A DNA stretch of 64,000 nucleotides, from the NCBI GenBank assembly GCA_964017185.1, contig OZ024875.1, positions 32,869,456 through 32,933,455 on the forward strand, in the 5' to 3' direction. The translations under genes were made by a program, and so were the position numbers. Below, piece after piece: positions 46,412-55,881 of the stretch (position 1 is its first letter; each line of letters opens with the position of its first letter). A model generated the notes under the pieces. It was not told the origin of the DNA, did no database searches, and was given only the letters and a program-made list of their open reading frames with translations. The stretch is from Rugalucina vietnamica. Lineage: Eukaryota > Mollusca > Bivalvia > Lucinida > Lucinidae.

Positions 46412-46898
46412 CTTCAGAAATTTATGTGTTAGTGCTATATGGCTTGGAGGATTATTCAGTGCAGAGTGCACTAAACAGAACAGGATTGGTAGTCAAAACT
46501 TCAATATTATACCACTGATTTTGGCCAAAATAACGTTTTGAAACCATTTGAATACTAACCATACAACGCACTTTCTACATTCTGCACTTTCTTTATCGAG
46601 CTATGAGCTTTTGAACATTTTATTTTATTCCCATGCAACATTTAGGGCCGAGATAGCACATTTGGGTATCAAAATGTCATTTTGTTGTACCAAAATGTTG
46701 TGCTAAATTATTGATCAAATTTTAAAGCCTGTATCTCGAAGAAATTTCTAGATATTTCCATTGTGTTTTATAGTACAATTTTATAATGAAAACATGCAAC
46801 TACAAATATGTTGTTTTTTTGTGTGTGTTTTTTTTTAAACTATCATTAAGTCTGAATAATCAAGTTTTTTTCTCTCTCCTGAAGTTACAAAATCAGAC
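46412..46898. other. No gene recognised
   Basis: AT-rich sequence without recognised features. Confidence 0.4.
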
Positions 46899-47364
46899 AT
46901 TGAAACCATGTCCATGACATGTATATGTCCATGACATGTATACCCCTGCAAACCCCACTTTTATATAGAAAAACTGGGGCTAGCAGGGGTATACCTAATT
47001 TTCTTGCTTTGATCCAAAATATAGATTGTGGGTACTCGTTAGAACCGCATCGGCGAGGCAAACATGTACCCACAATCTCTGTTTTGAGCAAAAATAATAA
47101 AAATATCAAAATATGTCTACTGAAAATTTTCAATTTTTACAGTTTTTAAAAATCTGTATACTGTAAATCCGGAAATTTTCACAAATATTTGCGAATTCAT
47201 AGCCTCCCGAAAATAAAGGTCTCGTTAATAAAGAATTACAATAAGCTTTATATACTGCACGAGTACTCTTTTGCGAATTCAAAGACTCGCTAATAATTCG
47301 GAAATCAAAACTTCGCGAAATAAAAGTCACATTTACAGTATTACATGGGCATGTAATTGTAATG
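46899..47364 (+). mobile_element. Family B MITE with nested insertion
   Basis: It starts AACCATGTCCATGACATG (with a local duplication TGTCCATGACATGTATA) and passes a damaged core. It is interrupted at 47161-47338 by another short element, then ends TTACATGGGCATGTAATTG TAATG. Confidence 0.8.
47161..47338. mobile_element. Short TIR element at a TA target
   Basis: Ends CTGTAAAT and ATTTACAG are inverted repeats, and TA flanks both sides (47159-47160, 47339-47340). It splits the family B sequence TCTGTATA...TTGCATGGG, so the insertion is directly visible. The interior has repeated GCGAATTCA. A TA duplication fits Tc1/mariner-like mobilisation (inference). Confidence 0.75.
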
Positions 47365-48055
47365 TTGACACTTGGGGGCAGATATGCTGCTGATCTATGA
47401 CGCATAAAAGGAACCCCTATAGCAATACTCTTGATTGTTTGGAAATCTATGACCAGTGCACCAGTGATTTGTAACCATGCATCCACCCCCCACCCAAGTG
47501 GGAAACCTAGCTGTGTTTTGACATTTGCAAAGTCCCACAGTGCGGGAAAATATGCAGAGTTTAAATCATATAGGCATAATAGGGCCTGTCAACATAACAG
47601 ACTGTAGGAGAAAATGGCCATGGTTTTACCAAATGTTAGTCCCTGCAAAGCGGGGTTTTAGCAGCAGCTTGCTTCACAAAAGTCATAAGTCTAGGCTATT
47701 TCCTGGCGCTGGGGCTACAAATGACTAGTGCATTACAGCAGAAACCCTTTCATGAATGTAAACGGTCTAGGTGTTCTATTAGGATCCAAACTGCCTATAC
47801 AGGAGTAGCAAATGAGTAAACTGATGCAATTAACAACCAATCTATCATAATATACAACAAAGCATGTATAAATTAACAGCAAATTACCACTCTATACAAA
47901 CAGCATGAAAACAACGACAGTTACCTTATATAGATTCCAGTCAAGTTCAGAGTCCTTGGAATGGTAGAACAAGCACTTCTATGAAGCAGATCAATATAAA
48001 ATTCTGATCGACCCAGAAATCCAATAGTCCATTCCAAATCCAGTCATCAGGAGCA

Positions 48056-50694
48056 TTATTGGAGGATGGCAGCGCTGTGGACTGTTCCATTTTCCTTATA
48101 AGGGAAATCTGGAATAGAACCAATTTAAGATATTTCTCATTTAAGAGTTGCGAGAAAACCTACAATCACCAAGTGTGAGACTTTGTGGTTTAACCAGTCT
48201 ACAATAGTTATTTACAGTCATTTTGTGGTAGAGTGTAGACCACTTCCAGAGTAAAAACGAGTCTTGATTAGACATTATGAAAACTTGCCCATGCAATATA
48301 CAGAGATTTTTTTTACCAGTAAAAATTGAAAATTTCATGAGAAAAAAAATGATATTTTTCTTATTTTTGGTCAAAACATAGATAACGAGTACCCACAATC
48401 TATGTTTTGGAGCAAAAATAAGAAAAATAGTATACCCCTGCAAACCCCAGTTTTACTATATAATAGAGGGGTTTAATGGGGTATATATTGCACGAACAAG
48501 TTTTCCTGATGACACAACCAGGCATCAATGGTGTTCAGAGTCTATCATGCTCTTTAACAAGGCCACGTGTGCTCCCTGTGAAAGAATGAGGCATTGATCA
48601 GTTGTGTTAATTCACAGGCTGATAAGCATGTTCCTTTTTCGATGCCTCTCTTATGTTTCTAGCTAGCTTCTACGGCACTCCACTGGACAGTGTCTAACCT
48701 GACCACAGGGATTCCCAAAGATTTGCTCATAAGGTGCATATTATACTGACAGTCAATTAAAGATCAATTATGATATTTAGGAATTTTCCTGTGCAAGAAA
48801 AATACTTAATTGTTGACCAATAATAGGAAGCTGAGCATTTCAAAGCTTGTGGACATTGCAAATCAATAATTGTAAATATGGAGGAAATTAATTATTTATC
48901 ATTGGTTATCCAATGAAGACTATCTGATTCATCAATGGAAAGTAGGCATGAAATATCTGCCATAAAGAGAGCAAAAATCATTTTATGCTCAGTATTAAAC
49001 TTCCTGTATCATTTGCTGGCTGAATGCTATATAGTTTAATGCCATAAACTATGGAAGTCACAGCATCAACGAATAAAACTGATAAAGCTAGATGTCACGT
49101 TCAGTAATTTGGCGAGTTCACAGCTCAAAGGTAATGCTTAATTTTGGAGGCAGACAAGGCTTTCTTGCACACCAGATAGAAAAATCCTACGTTTTACCAC
49201 ATGTGAGAAATTCATATCTCACCCTTCTTATCTCACCCCAGGCTCACCGTGTTCAATTGTTCTTTTTTAACATGGGTTGTATAGGATGTCATGTAATTTC
49301 GTCATTAAGCACACACGTCACAATGACGTCAAAACTTTTTAATTCAAAATGGCGGACGTTGCGATTGTAACATTTTCTTAAGGTAAATAGTATGAAAATC
49401 AAGCTTCGCCGCATTAAGACGTGTCTGGTATGGATAGACGAATCTGTCCCTCGGGTCAGTTTGTGACCCTCAGAACAGATTTGTCTATCCATACCTGACA
49501 CTCATGTAAGATTCTTATAGTCTCAAACCTACCTCTTTAGATCACCAAAGTCTGTAATTTATCCTGCTAATAAATGTTAAAATGCCAACAATTATGAGCA
49601 GGATAAATTTTAGTCTCAACTAAGCTGATCATGAAAAAAGTTTTATAACATGGGGGCCAGTACTCTTGTGGTGTTAATGTGTCTTACTCAAGGACGTCAC
49701 AACATGGAGCCGCCAGTGGGGATTGAACCAGGCAGGACCTTTCAATTTAGAGTCCGGTCCTCTACCACTATGCCACCGCGCACCCCAATAAGTTTTGTGT
49801 GTGTGCCTGACCCTGACACACCCCAGAGAAAAGGTTTTCTCAAGATTTAATTAGGAAAGCCACCTACCTTGAATAGTCAAGCACACTCTGTACATAACCT
49901 TGCCATACGCCGAAACCACATTCAAATTGGAGCTACAGTTGTGAAAATTTGTCAGTCTGGGTTAAGACTTTTTAAAACACCCCAATGTACAATTTTTTAG
50001 TCATAATATTATATAATGGTCAGGATAGAGCATTCTCTTCCTGGGTAGTACTTATCATAGGGAGTAAATGTGCCTTGCTCAAACACAACTAAGCAGAGGT
50101 AATTTTCACACTCAGGACCTATTAATGTGAAGTTCTACACCCAACCACCTGACCACCATGCTCCCGTTAAGTTGTTCAAGACCACATAATTTGACTAAAT
50201 ATTTCATCAAAGTACTGAAGGGACACAACTGTAACAAAAGAATAGATCTTTTTACAAGAGAGTTATTCCAAGCAAGCACAATTTATTACCTTCTGGAAGC
50301 TCATTCCGGTAGTACTACTATAAAAGAAATCCCATTGCTACTAATGCAAAATCAGGTCATTTCACCAACCTGTCAAATTTTGTCTGGGCTAAAGTCACTA
50401 TTATGAACTGCAACATTCAGCGGACAAGAACATTACTTACCAGTAGCAGTCAAAAAAATATGGGGTTATGCGGCATTTTGTTGAGCAACTGTCATCCAAT
50501 GTAAACAATGCTGGTCCGCAGTAAATTCCGAGCTGAGATTTTAGTGGGCCATATGCAATATATTTTTCTCACTGGAGAGGTTGAAAATGGTGTTAGAAAA
50601 TAATTTTATTTATTTTATTAAATACTTTGAATAGCTTTCCCAAAAATATTTCACTTTTACCAATAACAATAATCAGCAGCCAGAAAAGTTTCAT
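48056..50694 (-). CDS. Candidate small secreted cysteine-rich protein gene (tentative)
   Basis: A minus-strand gene model that I propose with reservations. A TATAAATA box (50747-50754) lies 53 bp upstream of an ATG at 50694. The ATG opens a hydrophobic signal-like segment, MKLFWLLIIVIG. Next comes exon 50441-50532 (AG before, GTAAGT after), an open frame starting LGIYCGPALF and containing SCSTKC and DCY. A third exon 49868-49932 and a fourth from 48108 (stop at 48056) continue in phase (2 then 1) and supply a further CxC pairing. The weak point is the first junction: the obvious donor (ATTG then GTAAAAG) is in the wrong phase. A fitting phase-0 donor (GTATTT at 50625) would add KSEIFLGKLFK. 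The cysteine spacing (CxxxC and CxC) recalls disulfide-stabilised secreted peptides; no family is recognised. A MITE and other repeats sit in the introns. Confidence 0.3.
48273..48511 (-). mobile_element. Family B MITE, one hairpin arm lost
   Basis: CATTATGAAAACTTGCCC to AAGTTTTCCTGATG; one arm of the core (GTGGGTACACGTTAGAACCG) is deleted. It lies in the last intron of the candidate gene. Confidence 0.87.
49160..49510 (-). mobile_element. Family D hairpin element, copy 2
   Basis: Reverse-orientation relative of 11810-12245: CTTGCACACCAGATAG, CACAATGACGTCAAAAC, GGTAAATAGTATGAAAATCA and a shorter hairpin (49422-49504, TGTCTGGTATGGATAGACG / TCTATCCATACCTGACA). Confidence 0.75.
49655..49795 (-). 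mobile_element. tRNA-SINE fragment
   Basis: On the minus strand: GCATAGTGGTAGAGGACCGG (box A), CTGGTTCAATCCCCACTGG (box B) and a CCTTGAGTAAGACACATTAA core. It belongs to the same group as 40620-40825. The tail is missing. Confidence 0.6.
50030..50160 (-). mobile_element. tRNA-SINE fragment
   Basis: On the minus strand: GGTGGTCAGGTGGTTGGGTG (head) and TTGAGCAAGGCACATTTACTCC core. Box B is degraded. Confidence 0.5.
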
Positions 50695-50766
50695 TGTGTG
50701 ACAGAATGCTCTCCCCAAAAGAGGCGGCGCTTGCATAATGAGTAAATATTTATAGTAGTGCAACCT
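50308..50766. repeat. 459-bp direct duplication, copy 1
   Basis: Near-identical to 51661-52118, separated by 894 bp and in the same orientation. Boundaries are abrupt: GGTAGTACTA start, GTGCAACCT end. Confidence 0.93.
50747..50754 (-). promoter_or_regulatory. TATA box of the candidate secreted-protein gene
   Basis: TATAAATA on the minus strand, 53 bp from the putative ATG. In the duplicated copy the equivalent site (52099-52106) reads GATAAATA. Confidence 0.4.
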
Positions 50767-51660
50767 ATACCAGCCCCTTTTTCTTGTCTTTTTAAACTTC
50801 TATTCTTTCAAGTACAAATTTAACTCTACATCAAACAATATTCAAGACATACATTGATGCTGAGTAAGCTTGACCTTCTTTATCTTTGCGAAAATGAGCC
50901 ACATAGGCTTTCTGCGGCCAAATCTGATTTTGTCGCGATTTGAAGAAAAGTCATTTATTTGACCTCCTATTATAGGAAAACACAAGTATTGAATGGATCC
51001 AGAGGTACTGAGGAGCTAACTACAGTCCATTTACCTTACAAAATGAGTATAACCAATGGCAAGTAGCAATTCTACTTGAAGCTATTCAATTTCTCCTATC
51101 TATACCCCCAAAATTAGCTAGAATATGAAAATTTAGGCCTTTTATGGAAAATTCTCAACCATCTAGAGACAAAATCTGTTTTTTCTATTCACAAGACCAC
51201 AACAATCAATTGTTTTAACTAAAAAGAAGCAGTTGGAACATTTCTTGTGGCTATTTCAGCAAATTAAACCCCTGCCGTGTATAAATTTGTCCGTTCAGAA
51301 CTCGATGTCTGGGAGAATGACGCTGTTAAAAGACATTTTCTTCATTATTCAAACAGTCCGGCCGGATAAAATTTAATGCGTTACTATGCTTTCATCAAGT
51401 TGGAGTACTATCAACCAATTTCTTTGTCCCATTGCACTTGTAAAGGTGTATCACAAGAAAATGTTACCCCACCCCCCACAAAATACATGGAAAATTCACC
51501 AAAGTCACAGAAAAAGCAAATTTAAGCCAAGTGTCAGGGTTTGAAATGAATTTCCATGCAGAACCAAATGTTTTCTTCAACACTGAGTGGAAGGGAATGC
51601 TGTAAGCAGAAAAAAATCAGTCCTTCTGGCAAAATGAAGGTACATCCTACTTTCAGTTTA

Positions 51661-52118
51661 GGTAGTACTACTATAAAAGAAATCCCATTGCTACTAATGC
51701 AAAATCAGGTCATTTCACCAACCTGTCAAATTTTGTCTGGGCTAAAGTCACTATTATGAACTGCAACATTCAGCGGACAAGAACATTACTTACCAGTAGC
51801 AGTCAAAAAAATATGGGTTATGCGGCATTTTGTTGAGCAACTGTCATCCAATGTAAACAATGCTGGTCCGCAGTAAATTCCGAGCTGAGATTTTAGTGGG
51901 CCATATGCAATATATTTTTCTCACTGGAGAGGTTGAAAATGGTGTTAGAAAATAATTTTATTTATTTTATTAAATACTTTGAATAGCTTTCCCAAAAATA
52001 TTTCACTTTTACCAATAACAATAATCAGCAGCCAGAAAAGTTTCATTGTGTGACAGAATGCTCTCCCCAAAAGTGGCGGCGCTTGCATAATGAGTAAATA
52101 TTTATCGTAGTGCAACCT
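51661..52118 (-). pseudogene. Decayed duplicate of the 5' part of the candidate gene
   Basis: 458 bp that match 50308-50766 with three or four differences. They include the signal-like ATG (52046) and the cysteine-rich exon (51794-51884). One base is missing from the CCCC run of that exon (GGGG to GGG on the plus strand near 51816), which shifts its frame. The TATA box is altered to GATAAATA. There are no downstream exons between it and the intact copy. I read it as a recent partial duplication that has lost function; this depends on the parent gene being real. Confidence 0.4.
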
Positions 52119-52254
52119 TCCAATACATCTCAGACCAATCCACCCACACCTGCCCGAGAGTGCCATGGTGCATTACATCGCTGATAATCTACTAAAATCA
52201 TAATGTATCTCAACATTGAGCTTGTGGATGCCTGACTACGACAGGGAGTTCCAT

Positions 52255-52470
52255 CACACTAACAGAAGGCTTCAAGACTTTGTGGTGTAGAGGTTATAGC
52301 CCTCGCATAAGTGGAGTGGACTAGCACAGTGGTAAAGTCTAGAACTCTGGTCAAAGCGGTCCCAGATTCAAACCATAGCTGGTGTAGTGGCCGTTTAAGA
52401 GTCACATTTCTACAGCCCCTGTAGGTAGTAATCAGTCTTCGTGAAATCTTTTTTCAGCTTCAGGACAGCA
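52255..52470 (+). mobile_element. tRNA-like SINE fragments, double head
   Basis: Two tRNA-like heads follow each other: TTTGTGGTGTAGAGGTTATAG near 52278 and CTAGCACAGTGGTAAAGTC near 52321, the latter with CCAGATTCAAACCATAGC as box B. A GTGAAAT end near 52446 may be the tail. Confidence 0.4.
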
Positions 52471-52483
52471 GTCTGGGAGACTG

Positions 52484-53483
52484 CAATTTTTTGTAGGACA
52501 AAACCCAATTTTGTAGGACAGTTCTATATGTTACCATTGTAATCTTGGTAATTTCTGCCATACATTTGTCTGACAGAAAAAATATTTAGACGGACAGAAT
52601 GAAATTATTGACAGACAGGTACTTTTCGTAAAGACTGTAGTAATTAATGGTTAGAAATTGATCATCTCAGAAAACAGTTAAAAACTAGAATAAATAAACA
52701 TGGTCATGGTTTTGATTCTGGGTTTCTCCAATATTATGGATGAGACTTTTTTTTAAAAAAAAGAGTCCTTGGCTTTGTCCCCGCCAAGTAGTGTATCAGC
52801 ACTGACCTGTCTAATTTCACGCTTGGCTTCTGGGATTTTCCGCCACGCCAAATAGATTACTTTGCATGTGCAAACTTTCTTTTTATCATGAGGGTATGAG
52901 GGTATTCACTGTCGCCACCAATGTGGCCATATTCATCCCATACATCAAAGCGTCGCATGAAAGAGATCTAGGGGAGGTCCCATCAATTTTTTGTAGGACA
53001 AAACCCAATTTTGTAGGACAGTTCTATATGTTACCATTGTAATCTTGGTAATTTCTGCCATACATTTGTCTGACAGAAAAAATATTTAGACGGACAGAAT
53101 GAAATTATTGACAGACAGGTACTTTTCGTAAAGACTGTAGTAATTAATGGTTAGAAATTGATCATCTCAGAAAACAGTTAAAAACTAGAATAAATAAACA
53201 TGGTCATGGTTTTGATTCTGGGTTTCTCCAATATTATGGATGAGACTTTTTTTTAAAAAAAAGAGTCCTTGGCTTTGTCCCCGCCAAGTAGTGTATCGGC
53301 ACTGACCTGTCTAATTTCACGCTTGGCTTCTGGGATTTTCCGCCACGCCAAATAGATTACTTTGCATGTGCAAACTTTCTTTTTATCATGAGGGTATGAG
53401 GGTATTCACTGTCGCCACCAATGTGGCCATATTCATCCCATACATCAAAGCGTCGCATGAAAGAGATCTAGGGGAGGTCCCAT
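52484..53483. repeat. 500-bp perfect-period tandem duplication
   Basis: The unit 52484-52983 is repeated at 52984-53483. I found one substitution (GTATCAGCACT versus GTATCGGCACT). It contains an AGGACAAAACCCAATTTTG start and the AGGGGAGGTCCCATCA end. Either a very recent tandem duplication or an assembly artefact. Confidence 0.95.
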
Positions 53484-53703
53484 CAGATAACGTGAGAATG
53501 GAGTCCTAGGTCTCACCTCCATATGCCCTTAAGTGGCTGTTGAAACGAAATACAACCAATCATTCGAAGTTCCAGAAAGTACATTGGTCATGCAGGAGTA
53601 AACCTTAACCAGAGGCTGGACGATCTGGCAGATCGTCCAGGAATCCAAATTGCAGTTCCTTAGAGACTGCATCGTGTGGTCCTGAAAACTGTCACATTTT
53701 TTA

Positions 53704-53849
53704 CATAGGGGCCCGGCGCGCTTTTTGGTTGATTTGTGACACATATTAAGCGAAAACAGGTATACATTGTAAAAATATTGACACAATGTATACCTGTTTT
53801 CGCTTAATATGTGTCACAAATCAACCAAAAAGCGCGCCGGGCCCCTATG
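53704..53849. repeat. Perfect 67-bp inverted repeat with 12-bp loop
   Basis: Arm 53704-53770 (CATAGGGGCCCGGCGCGC ... ATACATTGT) is exactly complementary to 53783-53849; the loop is AAAAATATTGAC. It is bracketed by 20-bp exact direct repeats (GTGTGGTCCTGAAAACTGTC at 53674-53693 and 53863-53882). Confidence 0.95.
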
Positions 53850-53882
53850 ATTTTTGAAAACTGTGTGGTCCTGAAAACTGTC

Positions 53883-54149
53883 CTGAAAGCTGTGGGGATT
53901 GAAACCATTATAATTAAGGTTCTTACTGCACTTTAAATCTTAAATCGTTCAAAGGATCTGGATCAATCTCATTAACCTCTATCTCTTGCCCAACTACCTC
54001 TTTCCCGCCATCTGTCATCAATACTTGATTGATCATTTTTTGTAAGCCGTCAGTTATAGGTGCCGGCTTACGCTCATCATCTCTTTTAGTTTCCAGGTCA
54101 TCTCGACCCAGGAAAAACGCCCCCAGTTCGATATATCAGACCAATTATT
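53883..54149. other. No gene recognised
   Basis: Unique sequence between the palindrome and the SINE; no exon seen. Confidence 0.4.
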
Positions 54150-54317
54150 TTGATGTTGGTTGATTGGGGTTTAACGTCCCACCAACAGATAAGGTCATAT
54201 GGAGACGGGACCTCGGTTTATAGTCCCATCCGACGGACTGGAGAAGCCCAGGATCGAACCTGCGACCCCTGGTTTACAAGGCCAGTGACATAACCACTGC
54301 ACCACGGAGGCTTCTAA
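54150..54317 (-). mobile_element. tRNA-derived SINE with 10-bp target duplication
   Basis: On the minus strand: CCGTGGTGCAGTGGTTATG (box A), GCAGGTTCGATCCTGGGC (box B), GGGACTATAAACCGAGGTCC middle part, then TGGTGGGACGTTAAACCCC and AATCAACCAACAT tail. ACCAATTATT duplicates at 54140-54149 and 54318-54327. It shares the GGGACGTTAAA tail with the SINE at 17412-17683 and the fragment at 61996-62052. Confidence 0.92.
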
Positions 54318-54426
54318 ACCAATTATTGTGAGTGTCACAACAATCACAGATTCCACCATAGAAATTTACTTACTACTAACACTGTTTGGCGGGACACTGT
54401 CAAAAGCTTTCTGGAAATCCAGGTAG

Positions 54427-54429
<3 letters not shown>

Positions 54430-54457
<28 letters not shown>
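54430..54457. repeat. Poly-T tract
   Basis: 28 consecutive T, possibly the tail of a lost minus-strand retroelement; no SINE head follows. Confidence 0.9.
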
Positions 54458-55644
54458 CAAATTCCTTCGACCATTTTTGCTTATCACTTACAGAATTTTA
54501 AAAGCAATACCGAAATATAAGTTCTCAGTGCAAAGGTTGATGCTACATTCCAATATGTTATTGTATCTAATGTTATTGCAAACTATTTGCTTACCATATA
54601 AAGCAATTGGACAAGACCTGTTGCCTGAAATGGTAAAGGTATACAAAATACAATAAACACAATAGTATTTTGTTTCATTGATTATCATACATATAATTAA
54701 TATTAGATCGTCTAACAATTCAAAAATGAATTATGAATATTCAAAACAAACGTCAAAGCCTAACGTTTTATTACACTAAGATTAACGCGATATATCACGT
54801 TGTTTTGCCACATCACATGATCTGAGCCTATCGAAGACAAGTTTGACTCTCGAAACGCGGCACTTTAACTAAATGCACAAATTCTAGTTAGTTTCTGCCA
54901 GTGTAACTGAGCAGATCTAGTTATATGAACAAGTTCCTGATCTGGATTCATGATTGCAGATTGTCATGTGACAAGACCTATGCCGACTAATATGAATCCT
55001 CACGATGGCAAAGGTAATCCTTTTTTTAATCAGCGTGAGTATTTAACGCTTAAATCAGCATGTTTTTAATAAACCATGCATGTTTTAAGACGAAACATGC
55101 ACGGACATCTTTTACTATATCATCAATAAATACTCTAATAAATACACTATGAACAAGAATCCTCATCATGCTAACACTCTTCTATTATTTAGACCCAAAT
55201 GATAAACCTGAGATTTTCAAGGATTAATTAACATTAAAGATGTATACTATATGCAATTTCGATGAATGCTTGCTTCTGATTATTTCATTATAGCATATTT
55301 TACTACTTTACAATGTTTTTGTTCTGAAATACAATATAGAAAAAAAAATCAGAAGTTCTACATTTTGAAGTTTTCCCCCCAAGAATTTACTTCCTGCAAA
55401 TAAGTTTTAACAGCTCCTGACGGGGATAAAATTTTTTTTTTTTCAACTTCTGTTTCGGATGCCCTGTCTAGTTTATGATTCTGTATATCATGCAGAGGAA
55501 AAATCTTTCCTGTAAGTTGTTGTCATATTATGCAAATGAAACTCTTTAAAAAGTATGTTTGTCACTAGGTATAACCTCATTTTTTGATGCCATAAATTGT
55601 ATACAGGCGCGTTAACATGATGAGAAAACAATCGTCTTTCCTTC
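54458..55644. other. Downstream region of the USP gene, includes its 3' UTR
   Basis: Minus-strand transcription from the USP gene runs into this stretch. A possible AATAAA on the minus strand near 54768-54773 is the only poly-A signal I could see, and I do not call it firmly. No other gene recognised. Confidence 0.35.
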
Positions 55645-55881
55645 CTATTCATGGTGTTTATGAGCGCCGTGAATACGTTCATGGTCATCCGCTTGTCTAC
55701 ATATCAACACTGGCACGTGCGCGTGGTGTATCACGTGATCACTCACGCTCCCTAACAATGTTCTGCGCACTGTCCCTTTCCCGCGTGTTCCAGTTATAAT
55801 TAGATCAACTTTGTCTTCTTCCGCCATTCTGAGTATTTCGTGTCTTGGACTGCCCTGGACTAGTTGTACCCTGCCATGTAG
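55645..55881 (-). CDS. USP exon 4
   Basis: 237 nt after TTCTATTCCAG, ending in TAG. It carries VQGSPRHEILRMAEEDKVDL, the ATP-binding glycine motif and the His-rich C terminus. Confidence 0.95.
   Translation of the reverse strand, partial: LHGRVQLVQGSPRHEILRMAEEDKVDLIITGTRGKGTVRRTLLGSVSDHVIHHAHVPVLICRQADDHERIHGAHKHHE

Noticed and set aside
47935..48108. Alternative frame in the last candidate exon (MEQSTALPSSNNAPDDWIWN...)
   Set aside because: It is open for 47 codons from an internal ATG, but it does not join in phase with the upstream exons and stops before the GTAACTG donor.
54241..54315. tRNA gene on the minus strand
   Set aside because: Boxes A and B are good, but it is the head of a SINE with a tail and target duplication, and the acceptor stem does not pair as in a tRNA.
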